DNA of 64,000 nt from Baylisascaris procyonis. Taxonomy: Eukaryota > Nematoda > Chromadorea > Rhabditida > Ascarididae. This document shows, piece after piece, positions 24,001 to 35,983 of the stretch (its first letter is position 1; each line of letters starts with the position of its first letter). The stretch is from NCBI GenBank assembly GCA_037389465.1, contig JAZARR010000013.1, forward strand, positions 32,650 to 96,649. The letters run 5' to 3'. The notes under the pieces are model-generated. The model made no database searches. It was given only the letters and a program-made list of their open reading frames with translations, and was not told the origin of the DNA. The position numbers and the translations under genes were made by a program.

Positions 24001-26471
24001 CGGCTACCGTCTTATCCTTATAAGGTCTTGGATTACGATAGTCATGACTATGTATAAGGGGTCCTTTGAATGAACCACCTACATGAGGGATAAATGGCTT
24101 CACATAATGTCCATTGCAAACAAAAACAATGTCGAATATTTCATATTTCGTTAAATTTTCATATGAATAGTCGATTTTCCATTGCTCATAATGGCGAGTT
24201 ACCTTCTTTACCGTACAATCCAACTGCAATTATGCACTTATATGCAAATAATGCTTAATTTAATTTATTTCAATGAGATGCGAATATTACTATACATAAA
24301 TATATGCGTATATGCAAAATTACTCATTTATAATCATAAATATGCAAAATTGCTTAGTGGAAAAAAGGCATAATTAATATGCAAAAAACAATTGCCCATA
24401 TATGCAAATCAAGGAAAAAATTGCACAAATAGTTTTTTTACTGATAATTTTTTATGCGATTTGTGTTATGGGGAAACACTTGCTGACAACGTACCAGACT
24501 TATATAGAGGCTTCAGATGTGTGTATAGACTATTTCATCATATCGGCTTAAAGCGACGTCCCATTTTGTCCGATGTCTCGTCGTGTAATAGTACAAACTT
24601 TTTTTTTATAGTAGAAAAGCATAACCTATATTTGCAAAAGTAAATTTGAGTAACTAAATGCCTCACCTTAATAAACTGCTTTATTGGTTCGGAATATTTG
24701 CGAAGGTAATCGAGAACATCGGTATGAGAGAGAAACGAAGGCAGATGAGGTGGAAAATTGAGATCATTAAACGCCATAATTTCTTTTGGAAGATTCGTTC
24801 TATAACCAAATAACATTTTATTGCATAAATGTCGTTCTAAATTAATTGATTAATTCATAATTCCAATTACTATAGTCCAAATAATTGATTATAGTCGATT
24901 AAAATCTGCCTGGCTGATCCCCTCCCCACTCCCCTCTCCCCAACCGAAAAACGCTTGAAAATTTCAGTTTTTATATAAATTTTATTCTCAAAAATGTTCG
25001 AGAAATACAGATTTATATAGAGTTATCCTGAGAAATATTCACGAATATATAACTCCCGATCAATTCTTTCAGTCAAAAAATGTACGCTAATAAACATCTT
25101 CAAATATACCTATATGGTTGTTATAAAAATTAAACCATTTTCTCTAAGTATTCAGGTTTCTCGAAGTACTCATTCTTTTATTTCTTTAAACTCATAGGCT
25201 CAACGATATTCTGTATGATAAATAGCAAATAGCTGATTTTTAGGATTATATAAAAGCGAAATTCTATACAGAAACTGATGAACAAATAACGAATTTAAAA
25301 ATATATTTGATATATAAAAAAATTTCTGCGAGATTTTATTTTCCTAATATTTTACCACAGTGATAAAGTAATAGTCTATAAAAAATGTTTGATTTTTACT
25401 ATTTTAAGAGTGATTATATTTAAATCACCGTTGCAGAACTATAGAGAATGCTCTGTTGATACTTCTTTTTTATATTAGTCCTTTCAGCACCAAATTAAAT
25501 AGGTGATCGCAAAGTAGGGGAAGGAGGAGAGGGTGAGAAGTATTCATGAGGAAGGAAAGGGGTTTCGCTTCAAATGAGGAGAAAATTTTTGCCAAATTAC
25601 AATGAATCTTTTATTAAAATCTAAGAAAATTTAATTAAGCTCACTTTTATTTTATTTTATTTTTATTACCAAGCTTTATTTGTTTATCTTTGTCATAATT
25701 TCGTTTTCCGCCCACAAGAATCGTCCCATTAACTATGGTCTATGCAACTGCTGCCATCAGGTTCAATCCTATTCCCAAGTTGTGGGTATCTTCATTTTCA
25801 TGTATATATTCAGCGATGTATTTATGGTTGATATTATAATAAAGGAAACCACTAGGATAAATAGAAAAACGGAAACGAAGATCAAAATGTAGCAATAATA
25901 AATGTCCTTCAATATCATATCACATTTTTCCTATCAATGAGCTGTGCCCATTAGAAATGATATGATAACAAATTGTGGGAAATGTTCGGACATTTTGACC
26001 GACATAAAAGTTTTTATTTTGATGGTTCAGTGATAATAAAAATTTAATTATGCTAATTGCTCTCTTCTCCTTTTTCTTCCCCCCCCCCCCCCCCCACCCA
26101 CCCACCACTCCCCTCCCATCCCCTCCATCCACAAACTGAGCCTTTAATTTCAACGTTTTCTTGTTTTTTAATCGTTTGCTATGAAATTGAGGTTTTCTTA
26201 ATCGCTACCTTCTCTCCCCTCCTCCCCTCTCTCCAATCTGTCATTACCGAAAGAAAATGTTGGATAATCTCCGCTTAATTATTATTTATATATCAGAAAC
26301 TTGCCTTAAATTTTCATACATACTAGAGTGGACGTTGACATTTGGATTGAATACCCATGTTCCACCGATCGAATGATTCGCTTCAAAAAGTGTCACACGA
26401 AAAGATGCTTCAAGACATTTGCGTGCCGCACATAATCCTGCTGCTCCTCCACCAATAATTGCCACTTTCAT
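21068..26471 (-). CDS. Flavin-containing monooxygenase (FMO), five exons
   Basis: The minus-strand exons are 26471-26305, 24799-24667, 24223-23939, 22891-22494 and 21290-21068. They join in phase to 401 residues plus stop. The FAD-binding GGGAAG motif is at residues 7-12. The FMO signature F-x-G-x3-H-x3-Y (FKGPLIHSHDY) is at 152-162, the NADPH-binding GAGPSG at 177-182, and FSTGY at 242-246. The last exon has the family's HYLGEAQWDY and NYQIEGDSF. FMOs oxidise soft nucleophiles (nitrogen or sulphur) with NADPH and oxygen; the substrate here is unknown. The length is short for animal FMOs (often about 430-530), and no C-terminal membrane anchor is visible, so it may be soluble. Intron 1 fits only a GC donor (AAG|GCAAGT). 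The other introns have GT donors and TTTTCAG- or TTTTAG-type acceptors. The start is the first Met, just before the FAD fold. Confidence 0.93.
21649..21987. mobile_element. TA-flanked MITE with 9-11 bp terminal inverted repeats
   Basis: TACAGGTGGAA at 21649-21659 is mirrored by TTCCACCTGTA at 21977-21987. This fits CAGGTGGAA termini flanked by TA on both sides, as expected for a Tc1/mariner-type insertion with TA target duplication. The interior of about 320 bases has no transposase frame, so it would be a non-autonomous miniature element. It lies in the last intron (21291-22493) of the monooxygenase gene. The inverted repeats are short, so chance is not fully excluded. Confidence 0.6.
26304..26304 (-). 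other. GC-type splice donor of FMO intron 1
   Basis: On the minus strand exon 1 ends ...AATTTAAG and the intron begins GCAAGT, the consensus of GC-AG introns. Using it gives AG plus A, a codon for Arg, and the continuous family-like reading MYENLRTNLPKEIMAF. The nearby GT donor (CAA|GTTTCT) would add a Gln, and its phase does not fit the exon 2 start. Confidence 0.75.
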
Positions 26472-26499
26472 ATCTTCTTTTCACATCTGAGCACGTCAA

Positions 26500-29400
26500 C
26501 TGATCATATAAAAAAATGACGCATCTTCGTTATGCAACTACATGAAACATTAAGAGAAATTCGAGCCAGAATCATAGAACATTTTCAACAATATCAATAG
26601 TAACATTTTTGTTTCGTAGATGTCTCATCGATAGATATGATTACATAATAGTTTATAGTTGTGAGCAAGTCGTCTATATTACAATCCTTCTAAATGGTGA
26701 TTGCTGCAGGAAAAATTGTTTTATTCGCAATCATTGTTGCTACATATAAATCCACACCTATACCGGTGTGAAATAAGTCACTTTTTGCATATGTTAATCA
26801 TATCCGCACTACTATCTTGGTCATACCCAATGGATAATTTGTTACCGATTGCCACAACCTTCAGGCAAATAATACCCTCGTCGAAATATTTACTCGTGGC
26901 AAGGGCACCCTAATCCGCAACATAAGGGAAACTCACCTCATAAACTCTCTAAAACCAACGATTAACGGCTCTGTCGGATTATTCCCCCTTACTAACGTTC
27001 CCTCTCGCGATCTATAAATTCATTCCTTTTTTTAATGCGAATGTATCAGATGTGCACCAATTTCCTTCTATAAAGGCACTACTATTTTTCTTTCTGTTCC
27101 CTTGCACAAACGTAGCAGTTTTCACAATTTTATGAAATATGTTTTGCGTGATGATTTTCAACTTGGTGTGCTTTTATTATTGGTTTAATTACCCAAGTGA
27201 GCTTTGAATGCTATTATCATGGCTCAGAGAGCCGAAACATTAGCATTTCATCTCTGCACAACGCATTATCACAACAACAAACTATCATACAATCATAATT
27301 TAAGAAAATTATCAAAATAGGTAATAAACTAGTAGCACATCATATGTAAACTCTTTGTTTAGAAAACTGGACAATGATAGTGAAATCAATAAAAGCAAAT
27401 TTGTTCAACGAGTAAGTGCTAAGCAGAAAAATGAGCAATAGAGATAAATTGATAACCGAAAGCAACAATTTGTCTATATGCCAGTAAACTCTGGCTCAAT
27501 ACTTCAGAAAGTTTGTCTGATGATTTTGTTTCTAGGGAGTTTGATAGGCATATCTTAGTGAAAAAAAAGGCTTCTGTCGTGCTTCTGAATTGTAAAAAGT
27601 TGTAAAAGTCAACGAATAGGTAAAACAACCTTCAAATAAATTATATGGGAATCAAAAACTTCGATCGAAACGAACCTTTTTCTTCTTTTGAAATTTTCCC
27701 CAGCAAAGCTTTTTTTTCTTAATTTTTGCAACAACTTTTAACTTTCCTCTTTTTTTTATCCTATTCAAAAATTAAATAGCGGATGTACTTTGAACATTTC
27801 GATTTGGTTAGACCTTCTCCCTCCCTCCCCCCTCCCGCCTCCCGTATAAAAAGGCGGAAACAGATTGTTAATATGTGTTATCAATCATAGCCTTGCTTCA
27901 TGAATGTATCATACAATTTTATATTCCTATTTCAAATGCGAATGAAAAAAAAAATTCTATAGCCGTAATAATATGTTTCTTTCTAAGATAACGTTCAACT
28001 CGTTAAGGCGCCTTATCAGTACCTTCAATACAATATTTTCACTCAGCACTACTGATAGTAACTCTAATGTTTTCGATGCTGTTATCAAATGTTATCACTC
28101 TGCTTCATTTGGGAATCAGTAAATCAGTGCTGAAATCTACCCTAGCTATACGGCAGCGGTATCTTATATTAAGCCCAAGTGAAACCCGTCAAAATTACGG
28201 CTGCCTATGATAAGGGCTGCAGGTGGCTCCTCCACTGGTTCACCGGCTGGTAATTAAGTGAGTGACGAACCACGTAAAAATTCTAACAGAAAGCGGGTAC
28301 GCATCTGTATGCGCAGATTTATTAGCAACCTCTTAATACGTAAGTCACTCTACTTCTAATCTTTTTATATAATACTTGCAAATATAACATGCGAAGAAAC
28401 GCTGAAAAACAATGAGATCGACATAAGCGCATCAGCGTGCAGTGAAATCATTCGTCACTAAAATATTGTCCGTCTGATGTGGGATGTCTGTCGTGTCTTG
28501 TTGTACGACAAATGTCATTGAATGGTTCGGAGCAGAAGTCAATATATTATTTTCTTGCTGACACGACATCGAACATATACAAGCGCCGCAAACGCATAAG
28601 TGTAGATTTTTTTTTTTGCGAATATCTTCGTTTCTATGGACAAGCCAGAGTTCTAATTTTTCTGGCTTGCACTAATTGTTGGTGGCCTAGTTTCCGACCT
28701 GGTAGCCTTGGTTATTCACTCCTTTTTAGCTTACCTATATTCTATTCATCTATGGCCTAATTGTTCGTTCCCACTCAGTTATCTTTTTGTTTAATTATCT
28801 AAACAAGCTATTGATATTGAGCGATAAACTTTACAATGTGGCTACATAAATATTATACTAATGAAATGTAGATCAATTATCTAATGTGAATGATTTAAAT
28901 AATGCACGAAATAAAATAAGACCTCAAAAAAAATAACCTAAAGGAAATTTTTTTTTAATATCGCAATCAAACAGACAATATTTTTATGAAGTAAATATCA
29001 AAAAATTTTTGCTTTTTTGTATGTTGAAGGAAATCATCCGTTCACTCGCTTCCAGAAACGGGTGGGGGGGGGGGGTCCTGTTTAGTAGGCATTCTTTATT
29101 TCCAGAAACAATCTTCTATCGTTTGCGAAAAATTTCGACAAAACGGCTCTTCAAAAAAATTTACCATTCAACAGTATTGAAAAAAAAAATTTTTTTATAA
29201 AATATGAGGAATTCTTGTATGAAAATGTAGTTAGTCGATGCAAGGCAAATAATGGAAATGAGATGTGCCGCAAAGACGTCGATCGATAAGACACTAGATG
29301 TTGGCATGCCCACAGCTCATCTAAATTCTTGGTGTAAGAAATTCACGTTGAAAGTTCATTGATCAACAATCAGAATAGATCAATCGAAGAAATTTTAGAA

Positions 29401-32400
29401 AAAAAAAATAGACAGACGACGAGCAAATTTTGTGTATAAAATTTTCTTCAAGAAATTAATGCAGCAAATAAAATTCTCTAATATTTGGCATCTTTTCAAG
29501 TTTTTTGGTATTTTTCATGCTGGAATGTTTGATTTTGATTTATAATCTATTTAAATGTATATTTTATTAGATTTCATCGATTGAATAAATAAGAGGCGTG
29601 TCCATTAAATCTTCATTTGACTAAATAAACATGGGTTTTAGTCTGTTTGCGAAGTTCTCTCAACGTAAAAATGGGCGCAATCCATGCGGTAACAATTGCC
29701 GGTACATCAATAATTTTATCTCTTCTCAACTATTTCAAAGCACTGATAGTAGGGGTCGAGGGCATCTCCAATGGCTCAATGGTAACTTGTTCGATTGGAT
29801 ATTCGAAGATGTGAAGTTCAATTCTGTTTGCAGAAATTTCTTATTTCACTGCAGTATTATTATAGAGACGTAGCATGATTTAAATCTTTTGCAAATCGTC
29901 ACAATAAACCCATTGATCGAAGCAATATTCAAACGGATAGTCAATATTCCCACATATGGTTTTTCTTATGAGAATGATCAATTCTGCAATTTGATCAATT
30001 GAAAATTTAATAATTGTATCCAACCCGTTGCAGAACAAAACTGAGTAGGAAATTTCATATTGCATCAATGCCTATAATGAGGAATCAAAAGAAGATCACC
30101 TTTAGAACGATAAATCGTGTTGGTTGTTCTTACTCACCAAGGCTTCAATGCTGATCCACTTGCAATTAATGAGTGCAGCATTCACAGACAAACGAACAGA
30201 CAAACAGACAAGCACATATATACATGCAGAAATTACGTCATTACATAAAATGGTCTCATCGAAAATTTCCAAATAAAAATTAAGAGGAAAGCATGAATTG
30301 TTGGGTGTTGTTTAATCAACGTCAGCATTGTTATGTTGTGATGAATCATCAATACCGCATATTAGCGACCGCAACGGGTTGAAGCGCATTTGAAACAAGT
30401 CTGTTATTCTCAGCTACTGCTTTACACCGTATGCGAAGGTTTTCGACTTATTTTCATTTTCTTTAAATGTCCATAAATTCTTTAATATCCGATTTTAAAT
30501 AGATGTTTCTTTCCCTGGACTTTTTTTTTTCGTTTTTTTTTAAGTTTTATTTTTTATACTAGATATTTGATATTATTTGTGATTGGAATGGTAGGGCTTC
30601 AATTTTATTAGCTTCATTTTGAATAACGTTTTCGGTGATTTTTTCTTTTGCAATATAATATGATTTTATTACATCTTCAAACAGTGCAATATATTTGTAT
30701 TATCTGAAATATATTTGTGTTGAAAGCGTCAACTGTTTCAAATTGTGAAAAAAAAAAATTGAACTTTTCACGAAACCTGAAACTTGAATCTGAAACTTGA
30801 AAATAAGATTTGAGAATTTGGTTTGTGTTTATTTTGAAAACTGGAATGAAATTTTGCACGTTTCTTGTGTCTTTTTGCAGACTTCAAACTTGCAGAAACT
30901 TGCACTATGGGGAAAAGGAGACTTGAGGAAAAAGCTCGAAAAATGAGAAAAATTGCATTTTTTTTTTTTTTAGTTTTTTTGCACCGTTTCACCGGATTCA
31001 TCTTATATTCCCTAAATTCATCTTGTTTAATATATAAAAATTTGGTACTATTTTAACTGAGAAATTTATTTTTTTATATAGGAAACAAATTTTTTCATCT
31101 GATAAACATGAACGCAGAGGCACTCAGCGTCTATGTGGAAAATATCCCGGACATAGTTAACCATTCTTAAGAAAGTACCGTAGTTAAATACCGTTTTATA
31201 GTGTATGTTTTTGGTGCATATACATGAAAGGTATATACCGAACAGCGATCAACTATCAAAACTTGTAACTGTCCGCAGCTCTGATAAACGATATTTTAGC
31301 TGTAACTGCTGCTTAAAGCAATCTAAGTTTATTTTCAAGTTTTTCCATTGTAATTTTGAGCATGTAAGGAGCATCTTATTTATGAAACAAAAAAATTGAT
31401 CAAGACGATCTGAGTGAAGCGTGTAACAAGGGAAAAGACTACAAAATAGGACATCGCCGAATAATCCGGTTAGAATAATGGGAAAAATGTGGCAGTCTGT
31501 TGGATCATTGATGGTCTTTTATTCGGCTTCATTCGCTTTTGCACTCTGTAGAAGTCATAAGCACCAATAAATCGTTGCAATAGTGAGATGGAAACAAACT
31601 GTTTAATTTATACGTTTTCGTTTTAAACATTACCTGCTAATTGCAGATATATTAACGAATTTTATCTGCTGAACAAATACCTAACAACTTTCTCGGCCAT
31701 CTCTTTCGAGAAATTTTCGTCATAATTTTATTCGAAGATTAACGCAGTCTATGCTGACATTCATCGAATCCCCCTCTCCCCCACCAGTATACATTTTGGG
31801 ATTGGTTTTCACCCACAATGGTGATCACGTTCCACCCCTCCCCTCTTTCCTCCATCTCCCCCCCTCCCCCACGCTCCCTTCCCCATTCATTTGCATACTC
31901 GAACGCACTTTTAAATTTGAATTTGGAGCGCTCTTTAAAAGATTCGCTATTTCCCTGTTTAAATATGCAACATCTGGTAGTAGATCATATCTCTGTTTCG
32001 TTCAGACTGCCTTATCAAATGCGCCAAATTTGAAATAAATATATTGGCGCCAAAAACAGTAGATCAAATGCAAAGTGCATGGTAAATGTCTTAGGTAAAT
32101 CTATCCGCATATCACATAGTCAGTCGCGTTCGTTGGTCGGTTGTCATGCGGTTGGTTTGGAGCGTTCGCAGTAGGTTGTTGTTGTTTAGGGGTGAGGCGT
32201 AATGATCGCATTAGGGATGCTCTAGGATTGTTGTTGCGTTGCTTTAGGAGGTGTTTCCAGAACAGTGATAGTTACCACTATTAATAAAGATATGAGTGCT
32301 GAAGTGGTACTTTGTTAGAGAAAGTAATATAAGATCCCACTCATGATTGTGTTCGCGTTCTAGTAAAGGTCGCTAAAGGGTTGATGCTGACCCTTATGAT

Positions 32401-35400
32401 GTAGATATGTTTTATTTATTGTTATGGGGAGGGTGTTTAATTGTCGGCTAAATGATGATGATTCATCGATGGTGCATATAAAGACGATGCTCGCTAATGT
32501 GTGCTTTCCATCTTATCTTGCGATGCATCATTTGTAGCATTACCTGTTGTGATCTCACTTGTTAGATCTCTTGTATGACCGATTTTGTGCCGTAATTGTA
32601 TTCGAAGGAGGTAGTGATGCCTCCTCTTTCTTTTTCCCCAACCCTCTAGAAATTCCTTGTACTAGTTCGCGATGAAAGAGATAGATGGCTGCGCACCTAA
32701 GAGTACCCTCAGGTGCGGCGGAAATAACGGTTGAATCGGCAAAGATGTTTGCTCAGATGTAATAAAATTTCCCTCTACCTTTCTACCAAGAATAACTATG
32801 GATATTCAAATGCAACGGTGAAGATTGATAAGATTAGATCTACTTAGATACTGACTTCAAAATTCAAGAAGACTTCAGGTTGGATTTTTAGTTTATTATC
32901 ACTTCGGAAGTATAAAATTTTCGAAAATTCGGTACGATAAGGTCCATATATCCGAGTGCTTCCTACACTCCTAGCTGGCATGAAATCTTCTAACCGTAAT
33001 TTTTTAAGTCTCTTACAGTTTTTTCTTTGATTTTTTGTTAGCATTTGGCCAATGTTCATGCAAAAACTGTTAATTGCTATTAAATTCTACTAATTATGCA
33101 AAAATTGCTATTGAATACGTATGATGTCGGGATGTTTAAGCGCAGTACCAAGTACTTATAGAAAATTTGGTGATATTTTTTGAGCTGAAGTATTTTGTTG
33201 ACCCTCCGCTCCCCCGTTTTCCCCTCGCCTGCCCCATTTCTTCCTCCTCCTCCTACCCTATTCCCCCTTCACTCTAGACCATTAGTAACCTTCGCATCAC
33301 CGTCTACCCGTGGGCACGAGTTAGTCGTCTACATACAGCAAAGACTTCATGATACAGGGCATACGAAGCACAACGTGCGTAAAGCTTCGTTCCCATGCGT
33401 CGATGCACAGTGTATTCTCTTCTTTTTCTCTATTAACTATATGGCGCTATCGATCGAAGCGCTCCCTAGAGAAATGCAGTGCTTTCACAGTTTCGCATGA
33501 ATTCATTTATGCCCCTGGGGGTTTGTTTCGTTTTTCTCTTGCTGTAAGAGATTGTAAACTTTGACGCATGAAAGTATTTAAACAATCACCTTGTAGATGG
33601 AAGTATAATTTTTGAACATGCATAACAATTTTATTTACACTTTTTCTTTACTAGGGAGGATACGATAGTGGCTTCGTTTCCGTTTGTAGAAAGCAGTAAG
33701 GCGCCTGAAGTTTTTTAGTGATATTTAAGTATAAACGTGAGGGCCGTGGTGGAATTAATGGAATATCCAATGGTTGAAGTGATTGTTCGGTTTTATGTGC
33801 GTTAACTCATTAAGTATGTTCTGTGTGGTCTATGACAGACTACCACCGTGGGATTGAAAAAGTTGAAAATTTAAACGTTCATTGCTTGAATTCGCGTTTT
33901 TATTATCAATCGTAGAGGCTTGGAAGAATCACACGTGGAAAATTTCATCAACTTCGGCATTACTTTGCCCTGGAATGTTTTCAAATTTCACGACTTCAAA
34001 AAAGCACATCACGTGCATTGTTGAGTTGCGTAGCTTGATGAAAGATGTTTATGAAAGAAGTCAGATTGACACTAGATTGGGGAACTACGATTTCTTGAGG
34101 GTGGCTGAGATGTTTCTGCGCTAGAACATTTCTGGTCTTGCCTTTTCGTTACTTTTTTTTTGCAAATTTGTCCCGCTCAAGCCCAGTATAACGACCTCGT
34201 TTTTGTATGTGTATGGTTGTCTGTGTGATAGATTTGACTAGAGAACTGCTAAAGCTGCAGCTACGATAGATGTAATATGCACCTTGGCACGACGTTTTAC
34301 CTCTCATATTTCAGGTTGTTACATTATTTCGGAGCGGGCTAGATATTAACTGGTGAACGAGTATTTGAAAGAACTGACCTCATTTTGTTTTTAACGGATT
34401 GTGTTTAAAAAAATATGTGGATCCCCATAGATGGACGATCATATCATTCGATGTATGATGCGCTATTTTTCGAATATTTTTCATCTTGTTAGTAATATAT
34501 GGCCAATTAATGGATGCATATTTAAACTTTCTATAACCAATTTCATCGTGTTGACAGCTTGATGTTTGGTTGATCCAGTGAGCAAATGCAAAAAGCGCAA
34601 ATTGTGCCAACTCGTCGGCTCAATTTTCCATTCATCCAGTACGCGTAGTCATGAGAGGTGATGTATCTGTGTTTCCTAGTCGTCTCCCAACAACTGATGA
34701 TGCCCTACTTATTTTTTACTGGAAGCCCCTCCGCTTCTCAAAAATTCATTCTCATTTCCATAGATATTATCAGGGACTAACGAACATTCCTTGAGAAGAT
34801 TATTTGCATATTCAAGCAGAGTAAGTAACGGCACACATTCATATTGCTATCAGTGGTAGGATCTAGCGTTTGTAGCTGTTGTTTGAACGCTCTAAGCGAG
34901 ATCGAATATGCACAGAGTTTTTATGTTTCCTTGCAGAATATGAAAGCATTTCACATTTCCTTTTTTTTTTTCTGTTCACTCTCCACGCATTCTTTTATTT
35001 TCATGTGTTTCATTTCGTTAGTTGTATTGATATTATTCTTTTAGATTAATCGATTGTATGTTTATGGTCGTTTAAACCTCACCAGGATTGATTTTAGACC
35101 AGATGTCTTGTTTTTTCCTACAGTTCTTCATTAATTGTGTATCTTCATTACCTTATCTAATATGTATCTTAACATATTAGACATATGTGTGGCATTGGTT
35201 CAGTTATTATATATTGATATGTTGATAACACGATTGTTCGATGGGTCTGGATTGAACTTGCCAGGAAACAGGTTTAACCAGAAGCAACTACAGCAGTTTG
35301 AGTGTTGTTACTTGAAGGCGAAAGATTTGAATAGTTGCGGAAGAAATAAGAGAGGATGAGCGTTGCATTAAATTCTATCGCACCCAAGCTATCTAGCATC

Positions 35401-35940
35401 CTTTCATCAAAGAAGTGCCACTATTGAGCGGTCTTAAATGTTTCTAGATCTCTTATTGATTAGGTGCCTAGTAAGGTGCAATTTTAAGTAGGAAAACTTT
35501 AGCATAAAACAAAAAAAAGGAAACTTCTTACTATATGAAGATGTAAGTTGATAGGAAATTTTTTGCCGTATGCAAGGGATTTTATAGAAATAATTTGCAG
35601 TGGAACTCTCTTCGAAGAATTAAGAAATTCTTCCTTTGGGATTTTGCAAAACGAAACATCAAATCAGGGAAGAGGAGGCTATCGTTTGCTTTCTTTTCAC
35701 TCTCCTGCCACCCTCCTCCTCCCTCATGCCCCATCACCTACTTCGTGCATTAAAAAAGTTCTGCAAAACATTTGGGAGTTCTTTTGTGAGCAGATTTATT
35801 TTCTTCTATCAGGATGTCTATGCTGAATTTGATGTAGTTAGATGGGATTTAGTTTTCGATGTTTTTCGTTACTTATTTAATTTAACAATAATGGCGCTTT
35901 TCATAATGCTTGATGCATGATTCGTTAATTAATTCAACAC
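26500..35940. other. Intergenic stretch without a recognised gene
   Basis: There are about 9 kb between the start of the minus-strand monooxygenase and the start of the plus-strand Argonaute, so the two genes diverge. I see poly-C/G tracts, an ACAG-rich patch, and a locally less AT-rich patch at 28.1-28.35 kb. From about 32.1 kb rightward the plus strand is visibly richer in G and T. Open frames such as 33195-33500 and 33882-34124 are not recognisable. The promoters of both neighbours should lie here, but no element can be assigned. Confidence 0.55.
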
Positions 35941-35983
35941 TTCTTTCAGCACTATCAGTTGGACGGTGTGTATAACGTCTGTG
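35941..35983 (+). promoter_or_regulatory. Splice acceptor before the Argonaute start codon (candidate spliced-leader site)
   Basis: TTCTTTCAG ending at 35949 is a strong nematode acceptor only 34 bases before the inferred ATG at 35984. No upstream coding exon is needed for the protein. It could join a 5' UTR exon or accept a trans-spliced leader, which is usual in nematodes. Sequence alone cannot separate the two. Confidence 0.45.

Noticed and set aside
33195..33500. 101-codon frame with a proline-rich start
   Set aside because: The start is translated from a C-rich simple tract, and the remainder has no recognisable domain.
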